Positions 25,101 through 36,991 of a stretch of 64,000 bases of DNA are shown piece by piece (within the stretch, counting starts at the first letter, position 1; each line of letters starts with the position of its first letter). The notes below the pieces were generated by a model. It made no database searches. It saw only the letters and a program-made list of their open reading frames with translations, and was not told where the DNA came from. Source of the stretch: Eutreptiella sp. 'Long Island Sound 2002' (lineage: Eukaryota > Euglenozoa > Euglenophyceae > Eutreptiales > Eutreptiaceae); the NCBI GenBank assembly GCA_964036045.1, contig OZ038399.1:25161349-25225348 (forward strand), written 5' to 3'. The position numbers and the translations under genes were made by a program.

Positions 25101-28100
25101 TATCTTTATCCTGCGGCGCCTGCGGTGCGCCTGCGCGCGCGGGAAGCGTCCCCTTAGGCCACAGGATTTCTGGGCTCCTGTTCTGTATTGCTTACTTTTC
25201 CTCCGTTCAGGGCTATCGAAATGGGTCCCATGTCCACAACCGCCAACGCGCAACGGCTTCGGGCTGCCCAACTCGTACATGAGTCCGGAGATGATAGTGG
25301 GGGAGCCCTATGGTCTAGAGGCCGACTTCTGGGCTCTAGGGGTGCTGGTGTACCTGCTGATCATAGGTATGGCGGGTGCATGGGCTCCGGGGGTACTGGT
25401 GTTCGACCGGGTCCTCCCTGTGTTGGTGTGCGTGCCCATCAAAGGGCCTAGCGTTGCACTGAGCCCTTGGTGTGCCTCCTGACCAGGGGTCTCGTGTTTG
25501 AATTGGCTGATGGTGTGCTGGTGTGCCTGTGGGCATAGCGTTCTAAGGGGCTCGAGGGGTGCTGGGGCGCCGGCTCATCAGAGGTCGCATTCTCCCGTGT
25601 GACTGCACCATGGTGTCTCGGTTCGTTGCACAAACAATCAAACGGGGCGGTCAGGCTAATTTTTGGTTGTTAAATTTGCTCAAGGGGAACGCTAACCCTG
25701 CGCCGCGCAATTTGCAGAATTGTCACGGAGCAGCGGAAATTGTACCCTTTGTGACCCGTATTTTTGAATGGGGAGGGATGATCGCAACAATTTTGTCCGT
25801 TTTGAGTACTGTGCCTCTCCATTGTGCCTGTCCGACCTACTTCCTTCACCCAAGTTTGGGAAAATCAATGCGGTGCTAATTACCCCAGGCTAATTGCTTT
25901 TACCCTGCAGCGCGCAGGAAGCGTTCCCTCAGCCCCTGTGCACCACCAGATAAGGTGTCCACGGCTGTCGGTTTGACCGTCAACCGTCATCGAACCGGGA
26001 AAAAACCACCGTATAAAAACAAGGGTCTATCAAAACTGAGCCATCCCTGAATTGCGCACCAACAATCCTGCGGCTCTTCCATGCCCCGTGGCATACTGTG
26101 AGCCACAGCTCTGCCCTTCTGCCACTTTCGCTACCCAGGGCACAACCCATTTGTTTGTGCGGATGAATCTCTCAACGATTGCCAATCCATTCATCTGCGG
26201 ACCATCAGCCCCGACCCCGTGGCCCTCAGCCTCAGGCACATCTCCGTCACAGGTGTATCTCTTGACTGCTTGCCCCTACCCATGCAACAGGGATGTGACC
26301 TGTTGATTTGGCCCAGCAGGACCCAAGTGGACAGACGTGGGTGCCAGTCCGCACATCTGCAGGTCTGCTGTCATGGACCAGAGGAATGCGAATACCGGGG
26401 GGGTTTGGTAGTGGCTCGTCATGGCTCGCCATTGCTGAGCATGTTGGCATGGTTGCGCGTTTGATTTTCTGTGCAAAACTCTTCAAAGATGATTGAAAGC
26501 CTTCAAAATCGCCGAAAACCCGCGTGCGCAACCATGCCATCCTTACTTTTGGGCACATTGTTATAAAAAATCAATGCAAATCGCGGAAAATCGCCGCGTT
26601 TTTTTTTAGCGTTTTTTCGGTATACATAACTCGAAAACAGCCATTTTAAGCGTGTTGTAAAATCGGAATCGCAACTCCGAAAAAACTGTACCGTACAGTG
26701 AAACAAGTATGCTTGACGAAGTGACAAAGCTTTAAGTTGGCAGCATTGAAGTTTCACATGTGTAGCATAGGTACTTCATGCTTTTTGAAGTCATCATACT
26801 AATGTGCACATCCGAAAACAAGGGTTTCAAAAAGCTTGAAGCGCCTATGCTATCAGGGGTGACCCAGCTGACGTTCACGCTTTGTGTTGCACTCATTATT
26901 GGCCATGTGGTGCATTCAACTGGCGTCCAGAAGGGTAGGTCAGCCTGTAGGGGTGGATGGTGATACCTTGGCAGACCTGGGGGTTCAGGGGATGAAGCGC
27001 AAAGCGGAGCGACTCACTCTTCACCAGATTGAGTTGACACCCAATCAGGTTCAGGCCCTGCTGCACTATGGTCCATTCGGCAAAATTTTCCATGGGATTG
27101 AGCTGGATAAGGGGACGTAGCCAGAGCATCTGTGCTGCCAATGGTACTGTTGGTTGGCATCGCCGGATGGAACTGTCATCTGATCTTCGGACCATCTTGA
27201 CAACGTCTCCGCACTCCACGCCATCAGTGTTACATACGCGGAGCATTCGTCGGCGTCATCACTGAGCAGCTGCTACTCTTCTCGTTGAGTTGTGAGTCCA
27301 TGTCCTCAGTTTTGCCCGTTGCCCCCTTTCGTGGTGCCCCTCATGTGTCGGGGTTGGTACCCGGGGTGGCTCCTTCGTGGAGCAGTGGTCACGCAGTGGT
27401 CACAGAGGTCCTGTGCTCCCTCGAATACTGAAGAGCTGCCAATGAGTGTAGCCATCCCGTTCCATCTGGGCTGCAAACTAGCATCAATATGTACACCCGA
27501 AATAAGGTGGGACACCAACACCCCCGAACCGTTTCGATGGATCGTTACGGGGTTCTCTGCCAGTACTTGCTTGTGTCGTACCACACTCAGTTCTTGCCGC
27601 AAAGACCATCGACAGGAAGAATTAGAGCAGGCAACAGATCGAGCAACCAAACTCTCCATCTCTGTCACTGATACTGTTGAGCTTGCCGCTAACAATTCAA
27701 GCAAAGGGAGGAGCGTTGCGAAAATAGCGACACTGCACGGCCAGTCCGCGCTGCACCTCCTCCTTCGGGTCGACATAGTCTCTCAACTGCAGTTCGAACT
27801 GGATTTCACCCACATACCTGAGCCACCACCAAAATATCTCAGTGCCGAAAACCCTGAACAGTAACTTGTGTGGCATTCCTGTGGCATCAAAATGTTTTAC
27901 CTGGTCGCTTTGAGCACCAAAACAATTGCGGCGCCACATTTTGCAGGCACTGATCAACATCCCTGTCTATGGACCCCTGACCTACAGCCCTTGCACCGCA
28001 ATCCATTGTGCAGGTGCCGATTTCATCGCCCAACTGCTTCAAAAGCCTCTTGCAGACCGTATGACGACCAGTGCGCAAGTCAAAGCACACTGCTGGCTTC

Positions 28101-28180
28101 AGGACATGGACTGGCACTTGCTCTCCCTCAAGGAGATCCCCTGTCCCGACTTCGACACCCCCTGGCAGCCAGACACATGA
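19176..28180 (+). CDS. AGC-like serine/threonine protein kinase, six exons
   Basis: Exons: 19176-19332, 20080-20238, 23193-23328, 25211-25366, 26139-26252, 28014-28180 (TGA). All introns are GT-AG and all phases agree, giving a complete ~295-residue kinase domain. The glycine loop GQGTAGQV is at 19213, the ATP lysine in YALKVMEK at 19279, and the helix-C Glu at 20083. The catalytic loop reads YGDLKPDN (Asp at 23268). DFGLSK spans the third intron. SPE replaces APE at 25282, DFW..G follows, then HNPF opens exon 5. RMTTSAQVKAHCWL and MDWHLL are in the last exon. DFGLSK and the H-x-x-(L)-x-x-(I/M)DW ending are typical of the AGC group. Oddities: Gly replaces the usual Arg before the catalytic Asp, the activation loop has no clear Thr in the usual place, and the tail ends about 20 residues after MDW without a hydrophobic motif. 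The 5' exon(s) are uncertain; the upstream Pro-rich ORF is a candidate. Introns are 0.75-3 kb and rich in repeats. Confidence 0.85.
19406..19486. repeat. 27-bp tandem repeat, three copies
   Basis: Three perfect head-to-tail copies of a 27-bp unit starting CGACCGGGCTCCAGTAACCG lie in the first intron of the kinase, 73 bp after its donor site. Confidence 0.9.
21968..22290. repeat. 19-bp minisatellite, 17 copies
   Basis: Seventeen head-to-tail copies of the 19-bp unit GGCCACCCTAAGAGCAAGA with no length variation. Units 8, 12, 14 and 16 carry CACT in place of CACC; all others are identical. It sits in the 2.95-kb second kinase intron. There are no spacers, so it is not a CRISPR-type array. Confidence 0.95.
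24920..25125. repeat. ~205-bp dispersed repeat, copy 1 (kinase intron)
   Basis: It shares long stretches with 25722-25925, including CAGCGGAAATTGTACCCTT, GACCCGTATTTTTGAATGGG, CAATTTTGTCCGTTTTGAG and TTACCCCAGGCTAATT, with small indels. It lies in the intron before the exon at 25211. The right end runs into a GC-rich tract CCTGCGGCGCCTGCGG. Confidence 0.85.
25722..25925. repeat. ~205-bp dispersed repeat, copy 2 (kinase intron)
   Basis: Second copy, same orientation, about 800 bp downstream of the first, in the intron after the exon at 25211. The pair therefore brackets a single coding exon. Identity by eye is roughly 85%. No coding potential is seen. It may be a short interspersed or introner-like element. 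Confidence 0.85.
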
Positions 28181-31100
28181 AGTGCCACACTCCGACTCGG
28201 TAACGAGGTCTTGTTCAGATCTGATTGCTCACGAATGGCGCCGTTTTCACCCACATGCCCCCAAGCCCGGAATGGACTAAAAGCCAACGGTTCCCCCTAA
28301 GTGTGGAGCCGATGCCGGAACAGATAATAGGGTAAGATGGTGACCAGGTGGGACCAGACATGCCGCGAGTGCCCGGCGGGGTTTTCGTTCGGAGTCAGCC
28401 TGGGACGCTGTTGCACCTCTAACTCAGTGGGAACCAACTGCATCCCTTGTGCGACTCAGTGTGGGCCCGCTCCTTCTGATCATGCCTGCCTCACGGTGTG
28501 CAGGGTCAATATTGATAGTATGGCATGAACGTGAACAAGTGGGAGATGCCAGGGCACGTGGAATGTTCCAACAGCCTTGGCAACACAAGCAGAGTACTCA
28601 TGGTAACATGGCACGAAAAAGAAAAGCAAAAAAAAGACCATTTGCATATACAACATGCCTCCTAGTAAAACCCGCTTCAGAAGGCCTTGGTGAACGGCTT
28701 TGTAGAAGACGCCGTGGATGGCTGTACGGCCGAGGGCCGCGTGACCTCGTGGGTATGGGTGAGGCCGCACGATGTTCCTCTGCGGCAACAATTTTCCGCC
28801 CGAACTGACCCATCAGTCCCCCTGCGGGACGCAAGTTCGGCATTGGGCGACAAAAAGGTCTGCAACATACTTGACCCTAGTCTCCGGCAACAATTTTGGC
28901 CACCTCCGGCAGCCTCCGGCAGGTGTCCCTGTTGAAGCATCAGCGCTGTCCTGTTGCCTGCCTAATGAAGACTAACCTGACCTGAATATTGCATTTTGAA
29001 GCTGGTCTATGTACCGGCTTCTCTTGCACATTTGTGGATTACCCCTCTTCCCAACTTTGACGTGACACAGAGTGACGATTGTAGCCGCCAAACCAGAAAT
29101 TATTTCGGAAGTTTCACCTCCCGCATAAGGCACGACACATGATTATTTGTGTGGGTCTTTTGACCCCGTCACAATGGCATAACGCCCCTTTGGTTGAGCA
29201 TTAATACATTGAACTCGGCCCACCGTCGAATTCGTGTGTGGAGCAACATGAACAGGACAACGGCTGAACACGACTGGGCCGGGCAGCAGCACTTGGGAGC
29301 GTGGGTCGTTGATGGGGAATCAAGCCAAACGTGATTCGGGTTTGAACTGCAATCGTTTCGCCCCACGTCTTGTGATGCGCAAAACTCCCGCAGGTTTTTC
29401 CCGGTGTTTGCCTCCGGCCTCGCTCCCAACAGCCTCCTCTTCCTGGCAATGCATCAACAATCACATTTGGCGCACCACCCCCCCCTTTTTTTTCAAACAA
29501 ACCTGCATCGCCAGCCTCCATGTGTTGTGGCCGAACCCGCCCCCGCTTCCGACATTGACTCGACATCATCGGCAGTCGCTTCTGTCTGAGGCTTCGCCAT
29601 TGCATCTCTACCCCTGCACCTCCGCTGCCGATGTCTGGTGCAGCACTGCCCCTGACCTACCCCTCCCTCTGGGCCAGAGGTAGGCTCGTGAGACGAGTCT
29701 GCCGAGCGCCCAGGGTCGTCATGGAATTGGAATCCCGCCCGCCACCCGATCCATCCAGTACAAGTTTGTAACCCACTGCCGACTGCCGGTGGTTTTGCCC
29801 AAGTATCTCTGCAAAAAGATCTTTCGCATGAATTGGTTTCCGTAAACAGCACTGTCGAGTAAAAAGTGATGGCAAGCAAACGTTCTCTCGAGGGTTCTTG
29901 CGTGCTATTTTCTGGAAACTCTTGGTTTGGGTGGTGTGGCTCCTGCATAATGCTGTCATCATATACCACTGACGCTTGGTTGGCTGAGCATGGCTGAAAT
30001 TTGCAACATCCGAGTTTTGTGCACTTCTTATGATTTAATGGCAGTCCTTTGTCCAAGACACGGCCTGTCCGGGCTTCGCAAGGTGCATGTACTGTGTTAG
30101 TTCAAGACGGAATTCATTTTCCGACTTGCAAATGTGAGGTGCTGTACTCGGTCTGGGGTTTGCAAACGTTGTTGAGGGACCATTTTGTTTGACAATGGAG
30201 CTCATGCAGACCAGTTTTCTACCAAGGATTCCAATTTCCCAAAGGCTCACATTTTGTCGTCTTCCAATCTGAAGCCCGAGCCCCAGCCCAAGCCCAAGCC
30301 GAAGCCAACGGCTGGCAGTGGCCATGTCCAATTGGTTTGAATGTCATATGACAGGCGAGGGTGCTTACTCTGACTAGGTGTATTTCTGCTTATGCGTCAT
30401 TGAAATATTGTGCAGTCATCCTGTCGCTTTGGGAGAAGGGACGCCCTGCGTGCGACGGCTCACAGGTGCAATCTTGTGTTTCATTTTTCTTCTGCTGCGG
30501 GTAAGATGCGGCCATGGAAGATACAGCGGGCGTATGTTCCGTTGTAATTTGGCACCTGGGCGCGCAGGGGGGGGATTGCCTCCAAGCTGTCTGCAGCGCT
30601 GATCATTTGGGGAAGGCATGGGATTCAGACCTGTGAGTTGCAGCGGGTATGGCGCACAACCTCAATTCTCAATGTGACGGCTGCGATGGATTACCTATGC
30701 CTACGGGCGTGGCAGGCCCTGCTGCATTTTCTGGTATTAGATTCAGCTGATCCTCACTACGTTGGTCCGCTACCATATTGCTACCACAATCGTAGCATCG
30801 GGCAGCCCTGATCCTTGATGCCCAGAGATTCCTCAAGTACCATCTGCTATCAGGGTTTCGCCAGTGACCCGGGTCTGAAGCCCCTGCCCCCACAACAGCA
30901 TTAACGTCCTGAGACTTCCACATGTCTGGGACTGGGGAATAAAGCGGTGCACTGGGAATGGGATGGTAACGGGTTGGTAACGGGTGGCAACAGGATGTTA
31001 TCGGGTGGGTTGTGATGGGATGGTACCGGGTGGTAAGGGGATGGTTACGAGTGGCGCAATGGTAACAAGTGGTACCGGTCTGGTTGTGGGGTGCATTGTG

Positions 31101-33200
31101 GAAGGAGGGAAGGGGAGAGGGGGGAGGAGGCAGAGGAAGAAGGGTCGTGTAGGCTTTGCTATTTATCGCCGGCTTCCCCGCTGCCAACCCCCCCCGTCCG
31201 CTATTCCAACACATGCCTGCCCATTCGCATTGGATTTGTGGCTTTTTTGCTACACTTTAACGTACAGCAGCCAAACGGGCCTTGGGGTGCAGCATCGGTC
31301 TGCTTTGCCCACCAGTCCAACAACGCGTGCCTGCAGCCTGCGCTTGTGCGCTACTTATGGATCCGTCACCCCTTGCCCCGGATTGCTGCGTGCCTGATTG
31401 CTTGTACACTGCCTCACCTTCCCCTCCCACTCGGATCCCTTCTTCTGTCATCTCTATTACCGTCAAAGGCGGGAATCCAGGGCCCTCCTCAGCCCTCCTT
31501 TCCTCCACTGCAAAGGACGATTCTTAGGGAGAGCTGCCAACCGGCGTTGATTAACCGCTGGCTGTCGTCGGTTCAGGAACAACCACCGCCGATTCACCTC
31601 CACTTGCTCTCGGTTGAACGCCAACCGGCGTCGGTTACTCACCAGCCACTACCAACGGCGGCGAAATGAGAGTTGCCATCGATCGGTCCTCAGCCGGTGG
31701 TGGTCACGACCTGTCGGGGTCCCTAACCTGTCACGGTCATAGAGTTTGCCCTCTGAATTAAGGAGCTGCTGGACCAAGCGCCATTGGCTGGACCATTCAG
31801 TCGCCGAACACCACCCTTTGACCATTTTACCATGAACCGCCGTCGATTAACCACCAAGCGCCGTCGGCTCAGCGCCCTCTATGCGCCCACTATGCGCCCA
31901 CTATGCGCCCTCTATGCGCCCTCTATGCGCCCACTATGCGCCCTCTATGCGCCCTCTTTGCGCCCGCTATGAGCCCTCTTGTCTACGCTGTCGGTGAAGG
32001 TACTTTTCCTTCAGAAGAATTAAGGATCCCCCTTGCATGCACTCGAAACACAATCTCTCCTACCCATCATTGCTGCATATGCATGCCAAGACGTGCGTGT
32101 GTAGAGCGCTTTGCCCCCCCCCCCCCCAACGTACAGTTTTGATGATCGTCTCCTCAGGCCGTGTATGCGAAACATACAGTCTTGGCCGCCTTCAGTGTCA
32201 GATTCGTTAGGAGAGGCGGGTTCGACCCTTCGTCAAAACAAAAACGAAACTATTTCCTTGAAAATGGCCCCCGCCGTTGTGTGATGGGCAGATGCGACAC
32301 TGGGTCCTACACCATACACCATACATCATCCATCATACGGCATCCATCATCCATCACACATCACACATCATCCATCACACATCATACATCATTCATCATA
32401 CGTTATACATCCCACATTATACGTCATACAAGTATCCCGCAACTGGCCCGGACCAGCCCCTCCAAGACAACACCCACCCACCCACCCACACATACATACA
32501 CCAAGCCCGGTGATTTTTTTGTGAACTACCATTGGTTGGCCGGCGTCTGCCTCTGTTAACCCCAACAGCTGGCAATCATCCACAAGCGCAATGCTGTAGG
32601 CTGATATCAACCACTGTCAGTTGACATTTTGGTTGGCCGGCAACCGCAGTCGGGTGATGCCATCTGCTGTCGGTTGACTGTGAAGCATTGTGCCACCCAT
32701 GTACTCCTGGACAACACAGGGGAAGGGAAAATTTCGGGAGGGGAGAATTTTGTGCGGAAAATGTCACCGTTAAGAAAAGTGGCGAGCTTTCCCCCCCCGG
32801 CGAACTTTTCGCGGCGTGTGGCCAACAACTTCACTGCAAATTCAGATGCAGGTGAGTACTGAGAATTCAGAAATGTGTAGCAGTGTACCAGGCGGAGCAA
32901 AGATGTGTTTGTTTGCAACATACAGTGGTCGTGTGACTGGAATGCATTGGAATGCCGCGTTGCCCAAGATTTTGAAAGTGCCCACCAGGAAACAAGAGGA
33001 ACCATCCAGAGCCCAATACGAAATAATAGCAAGCTTCAGGATTCCAGGAGGTGGCGAAATTTTTCCATTCCGAAATTTACCCGTCGAAATTGTCCTCTGG
33101 CAAAATTGTTTGGCTGCCCCGACAGCATTGTGCTTGCAACTTCTACTTCGCGACTTCGAGGGCTAATTTCGCGATTTTAGACTCCACAGCAGCACAATTT
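28181..33200. other. Gene-poor interval with simple repeats
   Basis: No recognised gene. It holds a degenerate GGTAACGGGT repeat (about 30960-31085), clusters of CGGCGGTTGAC-like motifs (31540-31690, 31820-31880, 32600-32690), an 11-bp minisatellite and a CAT-rich microsatellite (32307-32430, units such as CATCCATCA and ACATCACACATCA). The open frames of 100-190 codons here have no recognisable domains. Confidence 0.4.
31879..31977. repeat. 11-bp minisatellite, nine copies
   Basis: Nine head-to-tail copies of CTATGCGCCC(A/T), the last two with single substitutions (CTTTGCGCCCG, CTATGAGCCCT). Confidence 0.9.
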
Positions 33201-33399
33201 TAGCCGTTCGTGCTGGCCCCTCACTAAGCACTGTGCAGCGGTTTCCACAATGTCAAACAGATCGTTAGAAAGGGCTCTTCACAGACGAGTGTTCGGAGAG
33301 CAAGACATTGTATAGGAGAAGGGTCGGCACAATGCAAGCACCAGGCAGGTTTTACTTCCCGGTGGACCGGTGGACCGGAGCCTCCCCCCCCCCCCCCTC

Positions 33400-33720
33400 T
33401 TGTCAGAGCAACACCCTTGTCAAAGCAACAGCAGGTGTCGTTTCCGCCACTTTTGGAACCTTGGAATTTGGCGGTTCCATTTTCTGGTGGCCCATGAAGA
33501 TCACGTTTTTTTCGGTGATTTGATGTTGGTGATGGTTTTTTGGGGATATTGGTTGCTGCCACCCGTTTTTGGAGATTGGGGAATTACCTGACAACTAGTA
33601 CATTCGTGACGCAATAGTCACCGCTTGTGTTTTCTCATGGCGCGCACAAACAACGCCCTTGTCAGAGCAACAAGAGGTGCTGTTTCCGTCAGATTTTGCA
33701 CTTTAGTGTCGCTCTCGCAA
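33400..33720. repeat. CCTTGTCAGA dispersed repeat family, cluster
   Basis: Two copies of a sequence with core CCTTGTCAGAGCAACA followed by GGTG(T/C)(T/C)GTTTCCG occur at about 33411 and 33658. The first is followed by a block (GGAACCTTGGAATTTGGC, then TGAAGATCACG) also found at 41620-41680. Further copies lie at 41578, 41849, 48381 and 48652. No ORF, tRNA-like promoter or terminal repeat is obvious. Confidence 0.7.
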
Positions 33721-35099
33721 AGGGGGGGGGGTAGTGTTTTCAGAACTTCAAATACTGCGACAAACGATGCTTTTGTTTGGGCTTATTTGGATGAGAAGAT
33801 GGATGGGGTGCTTGATCACCACATCAGTAAGCATTTCGGCTTTTATTTGGCCTGCCAGTCTGGGCCAGTTCCCATTTCGGTGTGCCCGCTGTGTAACCAC
33901 GCCCTTGACAGTTTATTTTTGAGAAAATTTTTCCGGTTTGATTGCTTGAGAAGATGTCTTTTTCAGTCCCTATGTTTTCACTTGTCAATACCTTGACAGT
34001 CCGGCCTATGCTTCAAAGTTGCACTTTTTGTCACGTATCATTCATGCATCCGAACGTCCCCCCCACCCCACCCCGTCCGAACCATGACTTATGTCGTGGG
34101 AATTGTGTGTGCTGTTGAACACCCAGAGATAGCTGCTGCCCAAGGCTGCTGCAAGCTGCATTTTTCTGAAACTGCGCTTCGGGCAGCTTTTGGCTCCGCT
34201 TGAAGCTGCTTTCCAGCACCACCATCCCTCCTCACCCCCTCCTCCTCGCGTCTTCGCCCCCCCACCCTCCCCACCCACACTTTCATCAGCCCCCTCCATC
34301 CCTCATTCAGTATTTCAACGACTAGTTCGATGCAGTTTTTGCCTTCTGCATTGGTTTCATGTTGACTCAGTTTCAACCGTCATCTGTTCATTTTGGCCAC
34401 TCACAGCCTCTGCCCCATGTGCGACAAACAGGAAAGTTACATCCATTATCTTTTTTCATTTTTTAATACCCAATCCCCAGCCATTGCGAGAACATTGAAG
34501 TGACATGGCCTTGCCATGTTGCTGCCAGTGATCTGAAGAGAACTTGTACCATAATGCGAGCAGCCAGCACAAGTCGCATTATCCTGAACAGTGATCTCAT
34601 GGCCTCTTGCCACCCTGCCCATTCGTTTGGCCATATATAATCTTTCCACCACAGATGAGTTGGGTTTGCCATGTTGAGCACATTCACAATCGAATAATTT
34701 CATGAAACAGCTCAATGAATGCAATCCATGCTTTGCATTTCATGCATCTGCACTATCCATTGTGTTGTGCTACGTTGTAAATCCGTGGGGGATGTCCGAG
34801 GGGGAGCGTCCGCTGTGCATCTGCTGTGCGAGCAATGCCAGGGATCACTATGGGGCCAAAAAAGGGTCAAAACCTTTTGCAAAAAGGTTTCCCAATCCTT
34901 CTATGACATGGAATCACGTCCGATTTCTATATCAAAGCGAATGTAGCCTGGAAGTTTGATGGTGTGACTCATCTGAATGAAGCTTTTTTTTGATCTTGCA
35001 ACTTTGGGTGTTTACAGAGTCACTCAAAGAGTTGGTGATGACAAAGGGGGGGCTTTAGTGCAGTGCACACAGTGCGACTATTTGGGTGTTTGGCCGTAC

Positions 35100-35260
35100 T
35101 AAAGACCCATACTTTGTGATACTCTGGGCATGATTGTTGTTTGACAGCAAGTTTTGATGCTTCTTCCACATTGGGGATGGCATTTTTGGATTTTCACCTA
35201 GTTTCACCCATTTCCACCCCTTTCCACCCCCCCTTTTTTTTCTCATTTCCACCACATCCC
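35100..35260. repeat. TTTCACCC-rich dispersed repeat
   Basis: The sequence GACCCATACTTTGTG, then ATTGTTGTTTG, then a pyrimidine-rich ladder of TTTCACCC/TTTCCACCC units recurs in degenerate form at 42570-42745 and, in the duplicated copy, 49373-49548. A ladder-only version is at about 35960-36020. In the two better copies the ladder is followed by a TTTCTCATTT(C/T) segment. Confidence 0.65.
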
Positions 35261-35304
35261 CTCCTTTCCAGGGGAATGCCCTGCACACAGTGCAAACTTT
35301 TGTC

Positions 35305-35873
35305 CCCCCCCCCCCCCGTGTCCAACGAACACTGTGTCCAACGAACACTTCCTGTTCGGACCGTATTTTTTTGGAAACTAATTAATTCGGTACTAAATTA
35401 GGTCCCGGACTTCAGAACCGAGGTTTCGGGCTAAAGGTGCGCGGAAATGAAGGGCTGTTGTGCTGCATGTTGCAGAAGTGGTGTGCAAAACTGCAAAGCG
35501 GGGTGTGAGGGAGTGGTATCCCTCAACTATAGGACCTCTATTGCCCACCATGACCGATTCTCTACTGGCACCTGGCCGTGAGGTGCTGTACAAGCGGTAC
35601 CACACTGGCGAGCTCGTACTAGCCACAATTCTTGGGCCTTCCGATGATAGAGATGACTTTGTACGGCTGAAGTATAGCCAAAATTGGCGCGACTATGAAA
35701 AACCATCCGCCCCTCTCAGTGTGCTTTGAATGGGCTGGGTATCTCGTGCCTAGGGATGTGTTACTGCCGGTTCACAACATGGTCGCGCACACCGAACACT
35801 GTGTCCAACGAACACTACCCGTTTCGGACCGTATTTTTTTGGGACATACTTATTCGTTGGACACGGGGGGGGG
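35305..35873. mobile_element. Inverted-repeat-bounded segment, possible DNA transposon relic
   Basis: The left end (C-run then GTGTCCAACGAA, to 35328) is inverted at the right end (TTCGTTGGACAC then G-run, 35851-35873). A second, direct repeat (GAACACTGTGTCCAACGAAC then GGACCGTATTTTTTTGG) occurs at 35332-35380 and 35797-35847. The interval between encloses a short coding-like frame. The structure suggests a small non-autonomous element or a decayed transposon, but the target-site duplication is unclear. Confidence 0.4.
35550..35729 (+). pseudogene. Short coding-like fragment, SH3/Tudor-like pattern
   Basis: The frame starting at ATG 35550 reads like a real protein fragment, with VLYKRYHTGELVLATILGPS and then DDFVRLKYSQNW. 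This pattern of a small beta-barrel (Tudor/Agenet-like) recurs in many algal and mobile-element proteins. It stops at TGA 35729, and no partner exon was identified. It lies inside the inverted-repeat-bounded segment, so it is probably part of a decayed element. The fold suggestion is inference. Confidence 0.3.
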
Positions 35874-36521
35874 ATGTCGGTACCCTAGTTTTGGCCCCCT
35901 TTTGCAAGTTTGTTGTTCCATAACAGGTTTTCTTGTGCATTGAGGATGTGGCACATTTGAATTGCCACCCATTTCACCCATTTTCAGCCATTTTAGCCCA
36001 TTTTCACCCGGTTTTATTGCACGTTCTTTCTTATAGGGGGATGGTGGATTATGATGATAGGGAATCACCGGACGCAGTGTGCATTCACAATGTAACAAAT
36101 CAGCAGTTACACACTCGGATTCCAACCTTCATGGTCATTGCCTTGCTATCTCTAGGAAACAATGTCCTTTGTGGATTCTCTTTATGAGCTAGCACTTGAA
36201 CCCTCCATCCGCACTCTCGGATCATTGCGAATCAGTAGCATGGCTTATCAACAACGGCCCACATAGTGCTGCATATTGCTATAAGTTGGGCCCCAATTGG
36301 GTCAATGCAGAAGGCCTCTATCTCCGGAAGGCTGCCACCATCTTCCAACACACTCACGCAACAGCAGATGGTGCGTGGCCACGGCCACCAACCACCAAGG
36401 ATATGAAGACCCTTGTGATGCTTGCATAAATGCAAGGTGGTTTCCTCCCTTCCTCCCTGGCTAGGTTTCATCGTGTGGGCACTGCACGCAGTGCACACGC
36501 CGTGCAACAAGTTGGCCTCGG

Positions 36522-36793
36522 TTGATTTCTCCCCACCATGGGGACCCCGAGAAGGCAAGAGTGATGTAGCCACATTGATTTCTCCACCATGGGGACCCCG
36601 AGAAGGCAGGGGTGATGTAGCCATATTGATTTCTCCCCACCATGGGGACCCCGAGAAGACAAGGGTGATGTAGCCATATTAATTTCTCCCCACCATGGGG
36701 AACCCGAGAAGGCAAGGGTGATGTAGCCATATTAATTTCTCCCCACCATTTCTCCCCACCATGGGGACCCCTAGAAAGCAAGGGTGATGTAGC
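36522..36793. repeat. 53-bp tandem repeat, five copies
   Basis: Five copies of a ~53-bp unit (TTGATTTCTCCCCACCATGG, then GGACCCCGAGAAGG, then TGATGTAGCCATA) at 36522, 36575, 36626, 36679 and 36732. The second is 2 bp short, and the last has a partial internal duplication of CCACCATTTCTCC. A coding-like frame follows directly. Confidence 0.9.
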
Positions 36794-36796
36794 AAA

Positions 36797-36991
36797 GTAA
36801 CGGTTGCCAATGTCAGTCGCGGCAACATTGTTTGGATTTATCCGCTCTCCCCTGGGACATCAGCGGATGTGGTCACCTGGGATCGCGAAGGACCTAAAAG
36901 GTCCAAGGGATATTATATGGATTATGAGATGGGCACCATGGATGGTGCATACAAGGGGTGCCTCCATGTGGCATGGCCATTTCTTGGTTAA
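36797..36991 (+). pseudogene. Coding-like fragment of unknown protein
   Basis: The plus-strand frame from 36797 to TAA 36989-36991 has balanced, protein-like composition (for example GNIVWIYPLSPGTSADVV and GYYMDYEMGTMDGAYKGCL) with no ATG at its start. The family is not recognised. It follows a five-copy tandem repeat and may be an orphan exon or a decayed mobile-element fragment. A second protein-like frame with several Cys and an acidic stretch lies at 37081-37299. Confidence 0.3.

Noticed and set aside
27292-27864. A 190-codon frame in the last kinase intron
   Set aside because: No recognised domain, an open antisense frame of similar length, and its position within an intron make it unsupported.
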